Below, piece after piece: positions 35,280 to 48,404 of a DNA stretch of 64,000 bases. Each line of letters opens with the position of its first letter. The stretch's first letter is position 1. This DNA is from Maylandia zebra. Its lineage: Eukaryota > Chordata > Actinopteri > Cichliformes > Cichlidae. The DNA is taken from positions 8,157,547 through 8,221,546 of the forward strand of contig NC_135179.1 in NCBI RefSeq assembly GCF_041146795.1, in the 5' to 3' direction. Both the position numbers and the translations under genes were made by a program. The notes below the pieces were generated by a model. The model ran no database searches. It was given only the letters and a program-made list of their open reading frames with translations, and was not told where the DNA came from.

Positions 35280-36461
35280 TTAAAAGATGTACACCTCATA
35301 AAGTGTCTCTGTTGCTTCCTCCTCTGTAACAGCTGTCAATGTTTCTTCATTATTTTCCTGTAGTAAAGAAATAAACAACATTGCTGTTCTACTGTAAACT
35401 CATATAATCTGTGGAGTATTACTCACAGCTGCATGTTGGTCTGGCTCAACAGGAGGCTGCACCAGATGCAGTACACCACCACCATCAACTGATAGAATAT
35501 GAGGTTTATACAGGTCACTTATAACTTACAAGGGACCAAATGGCAATTAACAAACATACCAATCACCTTACACTTCATTGTCATTATGCTCTCAAAGACA
35601 ACCAAGACTGAGGGAAGGCAAAATCAGTAGGAAAATAACTTCACTACAAAATAATTCATTATGGTAAAGAGTTTATCAAATGAATGTGTCGCACTGCAAA
35701 GGTGACTGTGAAGAAAGGATGTATGCACATCATGTATTATTTTGAATTTACCCCCTATGTAGGCACTTGTGTCTTGCGGGGTTATTGACTCAGAGGATGT
35801 CCCCGCAGAGATGCCTTCGGCCACAGGGCGCCCACTGTTTTGGCTGAGGGCCAACTGCTCAGCCTCTGTGAGTGGTGGTGGTGGAGGACCCCCACCTGTT
35901 TTTCGGGCCTCCGCTTTTTTTCTGTTGGCTATAACGGGCCACATTTGAGCATACAGAGTAAGCAAATATGTACTTGTAATGTGCTCAGATAATTTCAATA
36001 AGTGCTTACAGAAAGAAAATTAATGTAGCCTCTAACTGCAATTGATTTACATCGGACAAACAGACCAAGCACTATGGCTCATAATACAATTACACCTTAC
36101 CTGTTTGGACTATATTTTTATATTTCATTTTTACTTGCTGCCAGGAACGTTTGGGGCCTGTTGGGTTGCACCTGCGCTCACATCACATCACAAAATAAAA
36201 TGTATAAAATAACAAATAAAATAACATATGATAAAATAACGTGTTAAATGGGTGGAAATCCCTAGATCAATGTTTAAATTAACACTCACGCATTGACTCT
36301 GTCGGCTATGTTTTGCCGTGCATGCTCCCTTTCTTTTGCAGCTGTGGCTGTGTTACTTTTTTCCGCGGAATTTGCATGTTATCGGCATATGCTGCCATCA
36401 GAATTTCGGCCTCAAGCGCTGTGAAATACATTGACCGCGCCTTCTTTCCCTCCGTCTCCAT
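35280..36461 (-). pseudogene. Harbinger Myb/SANT-like protein gene, 5 exons, one frame slip
   Basis: The accessory DNA-binding protein of Harbinger elements (NAIF1-like), which helps bring the transposase to DNA and into the nucleus. Minus-strand exons: 36461-36290, 36171-36101, 35928-35752, 35488-35427, 35357-35280. The start reads METEGKKARSMYFTALEAEI and later exons give CNPTGPKRSWQQVKMKYKN, then a proline run (GGGPPPPPLTEAEQ) and an acidic end ENNEETLTAVTEEEATETL. Exon phases from exon 2 onward agree with each other and with the stop. Exon 1 changes frame within a run of six A (complement of 36357-36362): before it the start frame is open, after it the family-like sequence is in another frame. 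Summed exon length is 560, not a multiple of three. Confidence 0.85.
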
Positions 36462-36650
36462 GGTGACTCGCTTAATCTGTGCTCCGCTTATCAGGGCTTT
36501 ATGTATCCTCGTCCGCGCGCTTCACTTGGGGTTAAAGCAACTCCGCGTTGATTGAACTAATTGTTATCAGCCTTTCTGAAACCGAATATTCCGAGTTGGA
36601 CAGTTCGGGGTTACTCAACCGTGAGTGTCGTTTTTCACTCTGAGTTTTCC

Positions 36651-36674
36651 AAACCGGCTTCCTGAAACAGGGCC
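36651..36674 (-). repeat. Harbinger right terminal inverted repeat
   Basis: Reverse complement of 33687-33710, followed by the duplicated CTG. Confidence 0.95.
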
Positions 36675-36677
36675 CTG

Positions 36678-38703
36678 AGGTCACAGAGACCTTAACCATC
36701 GACTCTAAATTCCAAAATCTAGTCAGTTCTTCCTTGAGGCCAAACACGTCTTTGCCAAATTTGAAACAAATTCCCAGTGTCCCATGGGTGTTGCTGGTGG
36801 ATATTATTGTCATCAATTGTTTCATTTTATTTGTTTGATGCTGTGTTTTTTCCCCCAACTTTTCCCATTGTGTAATGCACATGAACAACATTACTAAGAG
36901 ACACTCTGTGTAATAGTGTCATGCCCTTTGGAAGTCATCAGAAATAGATCAACAGTGTTTGGAAGACAAAGAAATTGCCTAAAGCTGATTTTTCTCAGGA
37001 AACATTCTGTGTGCAACACTTAATAATCGACAACAGATGCCAAAATGGGACTACTGGGCTACAACTGTACATTTATTTACAAAATATGCACTAGACGCAT
37101 AATATCACAGAGGTCTGATACATAATCCCATAAGTCAGGGAGTAACAAGAGTTTGTTTGTTGTTTAAAATTGCTGCCTTTCTCCACTGTAGCCTTGCTGC
37201 TGTTCTCTGCACTATAATCACTTCTTAACCTTCTCTGTGGTGTTGATTCTTGGAACCTTTTTGCTGGATCCTGACAGCATGTTGGCATGTTGATACACCT
37301 CTCCTGTTTGGAGAGGAGGAGAGTGGGTTTCTTTCTAGCTTGTTTCTTGTTTTGTTTTTGTTTTTTGTTTTGTTTTTTCGTTTGTTTTAGTGCCAAAACA
37401 CGAAGAATGAACCCCAGTTGTATCACAATGTGCAAATAAAGCAGCACCCTTCGTCTTCCTCCTGCTGTTGTTCATTAGGTTGGTCCTGACGTAGTGTTTT
37501 AAGTGTTATTTGTTTTTTGTTTGTTCTTTTCATCAGTTTGGAAACTTTTCCTTTAAATGTTTTTATATCCTGCTGCCATTTGGTTTTACTACATCTCTTC
37601 CTAAATAGGAGTTTCATCAGTGATAGCAGAGATATCTAAACAACCTCTGCATGTTCCATGGAAATTTCTAAGCCTGGACTTATTCCAGTGTTGAATTGAC
37701 TCTCAAGTGTCAATTTAAAATCTTTAATCTCAGGTTTATTTGAGCCAAGTCAACAAACATGCTAACATTTCAGCCTTGTGCTCCTCATAGGACATCAGAG
37801 AAAATGAAGGTCAAGAAGATGGCTTACGTGACAGTCTCTGTGACAGTAACATTTATAGATTTCACTGTTTACTGGAGAAGTTAGACTAGCTGGGAATCTG
37901 TTTGACTTCATGATTGTGTTTGTCTGTTGCATTTTCCGTTTGAGTCCTGCTCTGTAATAGTGTCACAGTTTCTCGTAGACCAGGACAAAACATTGAGTCA
38001 GAGGCAAGACAAGGTGGTAACTTAGAAAACAAAGCATGTGTTTACAAGCAGGTCACTTGTATAATGTATGCATGGACTAGTTAATGAATGAATGAAATCA
38101 TGCTTTAACTGAAATGGTCAAAGTCTGGGAGCCAGTGTCAGTCAGTGCTTGTGTGGCCCAGATCACTGGGCACAGGTGTAGCTCACTGCAGAATAAAGCA
38201 CAAAAAACAAAACAGCAACAACTAGTCCCCCAGGCGGATGCAGACTGATGGTTGTGGGTCTGTGGCTCTTTCTGTGAGATTATCGTGAATTCATGTGCTT
38301 TTATTAAGCATATTCTTTACGAAACTGAGACTGGTCTACTTTGTCATGATGTTTTGCTTAAGTGCTATCTTTTTACCTTTTGGTATTCAACACGAAACTG
38401 CAAGATTTTGGTTTAGATTCACAAAGAAGTATGCTCTTTTGACTTTGTTATTTAAAGAAGAATGTATTTGTTTACATAACTGCGCTACTTTGGTATGTTT
38501 GCTATGCTGTATATCAATTTCATATGGCATGTATTTTATTTTTCAGCATTTTGCTCCAACTGTTTATATTAATCAAAATAAACTAAACATAGACACACGT
38601 GAGAGAGACATTTGTTAAAGAAATGTGTTAAACTCATTGCTTGAGTTGTTTCTCTTTGACCGATTCTGCAGTTGTTGTCTTTGCTTTGTGCAGTAGAAGC
38701 TGT
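36678..38703. other. Intergenic, nothing recognised
   Basis: Unassigned sequence with a T/G-rich stretch at 37335-37395. The 107-codon plus frame at 38295-38618 is rich in Phe, Leu, Ile and Cys as expected of chance AT-rich frames. Confidence 0.5.
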
Positions 38704-39015
38704 AATAATGGATTGGATTTATATAGCGCTTTTCAAGGCACCCAAAGCACTTTACAATGCCACTATTCATTCACTCTCACATTCACACACTGGTGGAGGC
38801 AAGCTACGGTTGTAGCCACAGCTGCCCTGTGGCTACACTGTGGGAAGCGAGGCTGCCATATCGCGCCATCGGCCCCTCTGGCCAACACCAGTAGGCGGTA
38901 GGGTAAAGTGTCTTGCCCAAGGACACAACGACCAGGACAGAGAGCCCAGGGATCGAACCGGCGACCTTCCGGTTACAGATACACTTCCCAACCCCCTGAG
39001 CCATGGTCACCCCAT
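38704..39015 (+). repeat. Interspersed repeat with ATATAGCGCTTTTCAAGG head
   Basis: A 310-bp fish repeat: it starts near ATTGGATTTATATAGCGCTT, then CAAAGCACTTTACAATGCCA, a GC-rich middle, and GGGATCGAACCGGCGACCTT near the end. It resembles L2/SINE-type 3' sequences. The copy is well preserved. Confidence 0.7.
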
Positions 39016-41274
39016 AAGCCATGGCATCTTGTTCATCCTGTTATTTAGCTGGGAGTTGTTCCTCCTGTGGGGATATTAGTAAGTGAAAGACTGATTGCCG
39101 ATTGCAGTAATGCGGTCATAGAAAGTCTCTAAATAACAGAGGGTTTCCTTTCTCTGAAGTTTATCTAGAAGGCAAACGCAGCACTTTTTACAGCTTCTGT
39201 AGCTGTTTACTCAGGTTAATGTGAGGTTGTGCTTCACAACTAACATACACATAAATATTCAAATAACCATGTTGTGTGAACACAAACAAATTCCTACACA
39301 TACTGATAAGATTTTTTTTCATTAGTCTTTTTTTGAAACTGAATATTCAAAATACTTGGATTTACCTTCACAGTTTTTCCGTGCTGTTTCTTTTTCTTTC
39401 CTCATTATCTCGTCACCATCTGCATATCTACACAGGCTTCTTTAACTATTAATCTAACCCATTCGATCAGTGTTCCATGTGTTTTTCTTTTTGCTACTCA
39501 TTATTCTCTTTGTGGCTTAAATCTGGCTCGTGTGCCAGCCTGCCACTCATCGGCTGCCTGGCAGCTATCTCATCACCTCACCAGCCCACTCACCTCTACC
39601 AATCCAGTCTCTCTCCATGCTCTGTCACCAGCCAGCCTCAAGCTTCAGTACTTCCAATACTCACTTTTTACAATAAAACATTTAAAACTGACTCCTGGTC
39701 TGTTAGAGTCCATTTGATGCCTGTTAACATTTTGCCTGTTATTTTATCTATAACCTTTGGTTTGTACTGGGCCTTGTTCAAAAGTCAGAGTGAGAGATCA
39801 AAGCCAGATTAAGAAAAACCTAAACCTAAATCCTCTTTTCTAAGGGATTCAGATGGTTTCCTTTTGAGCAGGAGGCTCACTGCAGAAAAAAACAAAGTCA
39901 ATGAATCCTATGCTGAAAAATTATTATGCTGATGTGCGTGGCTCCTCCAGAATCATGATGACCTTCGAGAGGTCACTGAATGTTTTGACGAGTATGAATG
40001 ATGTGAAAATGGTTGTCATCGTCCTTGGTCTTGAACACAGAGTTGAGTTTTAGACTTTTACATTTCAGTTTATTTAGTATTCTCTGTTTGGTTCTTAATC
40101 TCTTTACAGGTTAAAATTTCATGTACGTCCATTAATATTTTAAATCTTACTTGTTAATTTTAGTTTTTGGCTACATTAGAGTTTATTTGATCCTGCAGCT
40201 GTTGCCCCATTTTAACCCCATGTGTCAAGTTCTCCTGTTACTCATTTTCACTCTTACATTTGCATTTAGGTTTATTTCCTGCCATTGTCTTTATTTATTT
40301 TACCTGTGTCTGGTTTCCCCAGCTGTGTCTTTTGACCCTGTTATCTTGGCATTTGTGTGAACCATTTTCCTACCATTAAAAAGTGCATTTTGACTTTATT
40401 TTTCCGTGTTTTGGACTCATTTGGACTTTCATTTTGTTCCTTATTTTCTAAATACCTTGACAATGGTCACCAGATCTCTCGGGCAGATCTCATTAAACAC
40501 CTGCTGGTTATTTTGGCCACTAAGGTGATAACGTATCTTCTCAAAAATATTACACTTTCAGCTGCATAACCTGAGAATTTGGACAACCAAGACATTTCTT
40601 TCATCGTAAAGGTTATGTCATAATTATGCTTGTGCTGAGTGTGTTGTTCAGAGACAAAATAAAGATATTTAAAACATAAATGGCAAGGCAAATGTATTTC
40701 AGTTACAATGATGACAAATAACGCTGACATTTGGCGATTAACCAAACTTTATAAGCAAGTCTTACCAAAGTCTAAAAGAATGACATTATACCCACAGGCT
40801 AATGAGCACTGACTCTTCTGTGTGCATCTGACGCATACATGAATCATAAACTTTACCGAATATGTTTCTGACAGCTGTGAAAGTCATGTTAGCATTCCCT
40901 TTTTTCAGGATTTCTTAAGAAAGGAAGCTGTGATGAGACGGACGGGACAGACAGTAAAGGTCCGTCTTTGACTGCCTCGACAGTTCTCATCTCCTTCTTT
41001 CTCTGTCACCCTTTGTCTGCCACTTTTTCTCTGTACTCTTGAATCTCTTTCTTGTTGTTTCACTGCAGAGATTGATGATTCAGCCTCTTGGTTCACTTTA
41101 ATTTATCTTTCCTTTGTTCTACAGCTGAGATCAAGCTGCAATCCTCCGTTTGTTCTGTCCTGTCTGTGTGTGCATTCTTTAGAATACTTTTTCCTTCAGA
41201 TTTCCTTCTTTCAATAAAATTCAAGTTGTAATTGCACATATGATTCAGCCCATTTTCTTCTGCTTTTCACCTTA
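39016..41274. other. Intergenic, nothing confidently recognised
   Basis: Unassigned AT-rich sequence. Around 39520-39710 and 40150-40420 there are pyrimidine-rich stretches that resemble decayed retroelement ends, without demonstrable termini. Confidence 0.4.
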
Positions 41275-41515
41275 AGACATTGGTGCAGTGGTTATTATAG
41301 ATGCTTCATTTTATTGGACTTGCCAGGTCAGCTTGGGCAATTATGTGTAGAATTCTCCCCGTGCTTGCATGGATTCTCTCCAGGTACTCCCCTTCCTCCC
41401 ATAGTTAATGTTGATTCTAAATTGTCCATAGATGGGATATTTGCAATGTATCACACTGCCAACCTGTAAAAACACGCAGACTCCTACTTGCCCCAGGACA
41501 GCTAAAATATACTCA
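41275..41515 (+). repeat. Degraded SINE-like repeat
   Basis: It contains TGGTGCAGTGGTTA, TTCTCCCCGTGCTTGCATGG, TTCTCTCCAGGTACTCC, TTCCTCCCATAG and TCTAAATTGTCC in the order seen in a common fish repeat, with many substitutions. A head-only piece may also lie at 42598-42645. Confidence 0.55.
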
Positions 41516-44500
41516 TGTACCAACATATATCCAGTCTACTCAAATTAATGTTCCTGAGACCTTGTAGGCGTTGTTGTTGTTTTTTCTATATTTCAGTAAT
41601 ATACTCAAATATCCTAATTTTTATGCCTAGTGGCCTTCATTTGGAGTAATTTCAAAGGGATATGGACAATGACTTTCTAATTCTATAAATGGAACGTCGC
41701 TTCTGTTTATGAAAGCTTAAGCAGTGCCAAAGTGCTCTAAACCTGCTGGGTGAGTTGTGAAAGACCTGGGGATTAACCTATTCTATATTCATACAGTAGT
41801 GACTTATCAGACAAATCCACCCCTCCCTGGTGACAAACAAAATGACAAACCTAAAAATTTTAAACTGGATTCCATCCATCAGTCAGTGAAATGAAGCTGG
41901 CTGGAGGAATGAAAGTACCATCAAAGATATTTAATAATTTATCAATTATGTCCATACAAAACGCACAAGGTAACAGTCGAAAAACACACCCCATCAACAG
42001 GGAGAACAGGGAATTTTCAGGAGAGCTAAACAGAAACAAGATAAACCACAGAAATAAGCCAAAATACAAGGAAAACCCAAGAACCTAAGCTCAACAAAAC
42101 CATGAACCAACCGCACATTGGGTTGTTGGATTCAGGCTTCTCGCCTAAACTAGCTCAGGTAAACTAGACTACTCGAAAAACAAAGGCAAAAATACTGCCG
42201 GTAACTCCCAACTCATACTCAATAAACAAAGATTTAAAAGCAACAGAGAGATAAAGTCAGTGGTGATGGAGGCAAGGGAGGAGAAGAGAGGGACCAAGAA
42301 GCCAGCTTGCGATCTTAATGCTCTGCAGTCTACGGGTTTGTATTCATACGGTGAGCCTTCGTCAATCAATCAGCACTGAGAATATATCAGAGACGTGAGA
42401 GAGAGGTTAGGGTGGTCATACAACCACAACAAGATGATGATTGGATCAGTGCATTGAGGTTGCATTTAATAGCATAAATAGAATTAAACTCCTGTCACTG
42501 TGATAAGGTGAACAGCTGAAGTTAGTTGTATTATAGTGTTGATCAATGGAAGTGTCTTTCTGACCTGTAAAATCACTGTATCTGATATATCCTTGTGGCT
42601 CCATGGTGCAGTGGTTAACACATTCACATTCACCAAGCTATTGTACTCCTAGTGCTGGTCCCAGACCTCAATAAGTGGGAAGGCTGTGTCAGAAGGAGTG
42701 TGGGCCAAATAAAACATGCAGATCCAAGGGAGCAACCAAAACAGCTTTCGTCACGTTTGATGGTTATTACAGGCAGTATATGTTAGTTATCCCTGGCCCA
42801 CATATTTATTCTGCAGGATCCATTTGCTATATACAAATTTGACCTTTGACCTCTCTCAAGCTATCATCATTATTACAAACTATAACTATGAACCTTTCCC
42901 TACCATAGAGCTGCCGAAATGACAAATGTGTGGATGTCCAAGCTGACATGTAGTATATACAGATACTCCGAATAACCTCCAGGGCTCCTTATCTGTAAGC
43001 ACTGGCCATCTTCCTCATCCTGAAGCCTCTCGGTCTGTCAGTCAAATACAAAGTGACGCAAAATGGGAAAAATACAAATATTAATGCAGATGATCAAAAA
43101 ATCCTGTCTCTCTTCTTAGGCTTTTGTGACTGAAATCACTCTACAAAGTGCTGTGATAGATTGGCCTTAATTACCAGCTTAGTGTTTAAGTAAGAGTTGT
43201 GGGGAACTCATGATTAGATGCTCTAGCCACAGACATTAAAAGGCAATGTTTCCTTTTGTTACCATTTGCAGTAGCCAGTCTTGTCCTGTCAGCCCAATGC
43301 AAAAAACACACCATGATTATTCACAAGGAAAACAAAAAGCACTTTTTAGATGCAAATGCATGTTGATAAAGACATCAGATTCACAAGGGCTATTGTTTGG
43401 TTTCATCTTGATAAAGAAGACTGGGGGGGAAAAAGTTTTGCAATGCAAACACGCTCAGATTCTAAAGACATGCAGAGTAACTTTAAAATGCACACAGGGA
43501 TACGAGCAGAGTCTCTTAGAACCACCATCCACAGCTTATTTTTCCACAAAAAGTGAAGCAAAGAAAAGATTATTATATCTTAGCAAATCTCTTCATTCGA
43601 CCTCTGATGCTTCGGGTCAATGGTGGAAATTGTTTTTGTGGCCACAGAGAGACAGAAAATAAAACTGAGCTCAGAAGTTTGTAGAGAAGGTCTCTGCTTT
43701 ACTATCAGGCACTAATTGGTTTTGCTGCCTGAGGGGAGGTGATGGTAAGCTGACGCGGCAAAGGGCCAGAGAGCTGGAGCCACAACCAAAGCTGGAAGTG
43801 ATTGACAGCTCTGCGGCTCGGAGAGTCATCTGCAGGATGGGTGTTGTGTCCAGATGGAAAATGAGTCAGAAATGTGTCCTGAATGATGGTACAATGTGCA
43901 GCTATTTAACAGTGTGTACAAAACTAATAATTGTGTGTGTACTTGGGAAAATTCCAGGGTGATCCCATTCAATGTCTTTTTTGTAAAGTGGAAACAGATG
44001 GAACTTAATGAAAAACACACATCCCATTAATCTACTTTGTAACCCATTTTCTCAGATGTCATGGCTTTTATGACACTTTTGAGAAGATGACAGCTAAACG
44101 GATAAGCTCACTATATGTTTGATATAGCGTGAAAGAGCAGACAGTGAGCTGGAGTTTGTCATAGGAAACCACTAGAAACAAAACATGTCCACCTGTTTTT
44201 GTGAGAAACACTTTTAGACCATCAGAGCGATGACAGTTCCTTCACACCCCTTCAAAGGCCAGTTTTAGGTTTAAGACTCCACAGCAAGGTAAGGGTTTGG
44301 CATGCAAACAGAGATGTGTAATTGTTAGTAGCATTCGGTGTACACTTCAGCACTGGATACAAAAACATGGCCAGTTTAACCTCGTCTGCAGTCACTGTTT
44401 AGTAAAACTGAGCAGAGCATGAAATGCAAGTTTTACAACCCATGAAATGAGACCAAGGCACTAACCACAAAACCAAACACAAATTAGTGTGTTCAAAATC

Positions 44501-47500
44501 CCCGTTTCTGTACTCTTACTTCAAACTGAAAGTAAAAGTGATGAGTTGTTGTTTACCGTAAAATTTAACAGCAGCAAAAGAAAAAAGGACACGTTGGCAT
44601 ACACACCCAGGAAATATCATCGCTTTCTGTTAGAAACTGTTGAGGTTTCACAAACAATTGTAAATACATATTGATGTGCTTTCACTCTCTGTACCGTCAT
44701 AGTCTAGCACTTCCACATATTTATGTTTCATTTGTATTGACATTATGATGATGAATTCTGTAGAATCAATTATTTATATTTATGAGCCAGTGCATTAAAG
44801 AGCAAAGAAGCAGAACTATTCACTTCTTGTGAAAAGCACACTTTCTGGTGAAGCCGATAAGATATCTGAGGCTTTACTGACATCTTGTGGGATGTCATGC
44901 TTTTGGCCCAACATTGCCTACAATGATAACAGGAGGTTATATTGACCAAGAACACCACATGTGCACTGGTTTTGATAGGTTTCATAAAGACAAATTTGAT
45001 GAAGTTCTAAAGCCAAAATGTGATCTAAAATGTATTTAAATTTAACACATCAAAGCTGATGATAAAATGAAATGTTTAGAGATGTCATGTGATAGATGGA
45101 ATTTGCAGATAAGATCAGCGCTCTAATTTCTCAATGCTGTTGTAACAGGCCCCTACTGAGCTGGCTGCCAGCAGAACCTGAAAGACAATAGGTAATGTTT
45201 TTTCCTATCTCACTTCTGCAAAGTCTCCTTTTTTTTACACATTCAATTGTTCCAAATGCATTTTAAAGTTACCGATGTCATTACGGTTGCTCGGAGGTAA
45301 TAGTTACACTCTTTTTTCACATAGGTTGACAGGACAACTCTGCACAAACATGGCAGAACTAAGAGAATTAATATAACAACTGTGGACAGTTATTTTGAAG
45401 GCACTCAAAGCAGCCTGTGTGAACTCGTTAGCTTACTTCTATGCAAAGGATGCATGCTATGCAAAAGTTTAGAGAAAAGACAAACAGAATTGGCACACCC
45501 AACATTTGTACTTCACTTGGTATGTCAGTTATATGGACTGCATGTGAAAATTAAGGCCCTTATTTAGCAAAGTTACACATGAAAAACTTACACAAGACAA
45601 AAAAAAAGTATCACATAATATGACCACACATTACAATGTGTTACTGCTGTTCACAGGAATCAGTTTTACAGTATATTTTAAGCAACACTACCATAAATCA
45701 AGGCTTTTTTCTTTCAAATAAGAGAAAATCCCTTGCTAAGTGACAGTATCTAATTTGGGAAACTTTGCAAAGAGAGTAACAATACAATCTTAGAGCGGTA
45801 CAAGACGGATTAAGGAAACCTCCACTTGCATACAATCATCGCAGTGAAAAACAGTACCAAAGCTCAAATACTGTTACTATTTATGGAACAGGGCCCGTGT
45901 TCTTCTTGTAATTATTCCGTTGACCTCAGGATAATTTCCTTGAGTAGATTCCTCAGTGCTGTATCACAGTGCTGTATGCTCTCATAACAAACAAATCACA
46001 AACAATGAACCATGTTTACCTGCTTGTTGTTGCGCTGTGGCTTCAGTCAAAGCAGACGTGACTGACTGTTACCGAAGTGGCATAAATCACACATGGGGAG
46101 TTGTGTAATTTTTATCTTTTAGTCAGCCTTCCAGTTAGACTGGTCTACCAAAAATCTGTGAGCACACTAGCCAAATATCTTAATAAAATACACCCCAGAG
46201 GCTAAAAAATACCCAACAGAAACAAAGAAAAAAAAAAAAAAAAGAAAGAAAGTACAAACTAACTCCTAGTGAACCTTACACTGAGGCTATGGATCCAACT
46301 CGTTGACCTTCCTTTTCATGTGACCAGCTGGACACCTTGGAAACCTGCTGAGTTTATGGATAAACTCTTCCCCCAAATTTTAGGATCATTAAATTAGTTC
46401 ACCAACTTTTCCTTTCACAATAGATGATGCATAAATGACTCATACATAAACAATCTGTGGTAAAGTCACAGTTGCTTTTCTTGCCTCTGAAATGAAAAAC
46501 CTCATTTGGCTTGCAGGAACCGATGCATAAAACCAACGTTATGCTCTTTCACCACCCCTCGCACACACAAAACTGGTTTGCAACCACCAGTTCACTCACA
46601 GATGGTGAGACAATAAGCATAGTCCAACATCTGATAATCAGTACAGAACCTGGAGCTTTTTAGAAAAACTTAACTTTTAGAACTTTCAAAAGCACAGTGC
46701 TCCCTTTAGGGGAATTTCCACCCCTTAAAACATTAAGACAAGGTTTATTCTTTTAGTTCAGCCATTCTACATTCATTCTATAAATAATACCTATAAAAAA
46801 ACAATATTTAAATCCATTCATTTTAGCAGATTCAATCCAATGCCTGAAAAAGTCTTGAACTTCAGAGGATTTAGAAGATTTACTTTGTGGAAAGTCATTG
46901 AAGACTCACGATAAAGCACCTCAGAACAACATCAAACTTTTTTTTTTTTTTTTTGTATTTCCTCTTCCAAGGAAGCTAAACAGACTTACTGTGACTGCAA
47001 AGACTACATCTCCTTTTGGAGGGGTATTAAATTACATGTCATGTGGTTTCCCGTTTACTGCAGGTTTAACCCTGGCTGTGCTCTCTAGAGCCACCTTTTA
47101 CCACAAGTGACCTGACAAGAATTGTGGCAATTTATTGTAAATGAAACATTTCAGTGAAGTGGTTTGCATGATAACGACCTAGAAGTGACATACTGGTCTG
47201 TGAAAGAGCATAAGGCACTTGACTCAGTGATATGTTTTTTTGTGTGAGGACACACTGAGAGAAAAAATGATCATAGAGATATGGGTTCTGTGGTTCACAG
47301 AAACCACTGAAACTTTTACACAAGTTCTGCTTGCTCAATAAGTCAGAATATCTGTTTGCAGCTTTCGTGTCTTATCACATTTCCCGTAAATTAGAAGGGA
47401 TTGGGGGAAAGGCATTCAATTTCAAAGAAGCTGGTATTTCAGTCGATATTACAAAAACCACGAAGTGAAGTGGTGGTAACTTCAGGCAGACTTTGCAAAC

Positions 47501-47698
47501 AGGTTTGCATAAAAACATCTATTGTCAATGAGATTTTTGTTTCCAGATGATTACATATGTTGGTTACAATGTTTAAGGGATCCATGGGAGACATATAGTG
47601 CATATTCTTCATTCTATTTACTCATCTGCCTACACATCTTTTAATTGTCTCATTAAACCCTGCTGCAGGTATGACACTTTAACATAATCATTTAACTC
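41516..47698. other. Intergenic, nothing recognised
   Basis: Six kilobases of unassigned AT-rich sequence. A possible 44-bp splice-bounded piece at 45148-45191 reads to a stop in every useful frame. The 138-codon frame at 43246-43662 has no recognised domain. Confidence 0.45.
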
Positions 47699-47703
47699 AC
47701 ACC

Positions 47704-48399
47704 TGTTAGGAGGTGGTGGGTAGGTGTATTGTTGTTGTTTGGTTTTTGTTTTCCTTTTTGGCATAGGTAGGTGAGGCGGGGCTTGATGGCATTCCGGCAC
47801 ACCTGCGGCGCATCGGACGTCATCAGTGAGCGCTTTTATGGAGCTGAGTCACGGACGTCTGGTGTCGGAGTATTGTCGCTGTCACAAGTGGTAACGTGTT
47901 TGTGCAAGCTGAATCTGCTGATTCCACGCTATTGAGCTGCATGTTTTTAGGATCCATCTTCTGCCTGCTTCTACTTTGTTTTAGCCTGTTCCGCTGCCTG
48001 CTCGCCTGCCTAGTTTCTTTGTGTTGGCTACTGTGGATCCCTGACGGAGAGCTACGTTACACCAGTCTGTGATCACTGCTACAGCTGTAGTTTTGTGTTT
48101 CAAGTAAGCTCTCCAACTCTCTCCGTCCACTTTAGTTTAAATCTCGGCTGTCGACGTTACTCCGTAAACTCTGTTTGTCCCTCGTTTTCAGGTAGCTCCG
48201 GTGCGTCATCTGCCCACCCACATACCTTGGCTCTGTCTCATCTCTTCGGCTTTGCTCTCCTTGCACATTTTTATTTGTCACTGTATATAGCCCCCTCCCT
48301 TGTAAATATTCCCCATCATTGTAGATAAACTTGCATCACAACTCTCTTGTGCCCGTGTGTGTTTCTGCCACTAAATCCATCCGTGCAGTTTTCCTAACA
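47704..48399 (+). mobile_element. Solo LTR, 696 bp
   Basis: It begins TGTTAGGA and ends TCCTAACA, so the terminal eight bases form a perfect inverted repeat with TG...CA ends. A perfect 5-bp duplication ACACC flanks it (47699-47703 and 48400-48404). A TATA-like CTGTATATAG lies at 48281-48290 in plus orientation. No internal region remains, so it is a recombination product of an LTR retrotransposon or retrovirus-like element. The family cannot be assigned from the LTR alone. Confidence 0.88.
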
Positions 48400-48404
48400 A
48401 CACC

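Larger units (their letters stand above)
33687..36674. mobile_element. PIF/Harbinger DNA transposon, 2988 bp, near-intact
   Basis: The ends are perfect 24-bp inverted repeats (33687-33710 and 36651-36674, starting GGCCCTGTTTCAGG), continued by imperfect subterminal repeats. A 3-bp duplication CTG flanks the element (33684-33686 and 36675-36677), as expected for this superfamily. Inside are two convergent genes: a four-exon transposase on plus and a five-exon Myb/SANT-like gene on minus. This two-gene layout is the standard autonomous Harbinger arrangement. The only lesion I see is a one-base frame slip in the Myb gene. Confidence 0.93.

Noticed and set aside
38295..38618. A 107-codon hydrophobic frame resembling a membrane protein.
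   Set aside because: AT-rich chance frames are naturally rich in Phe, Leu and Ile. There is no splice context, no family likeness and no signal of coding bias.
45148..45191. A 44-bp AG...GT bounded segment resembling a micro-exon.
   Set aside because: Stops occur in the useful frames, and no neighbouring exon joins it in phase.
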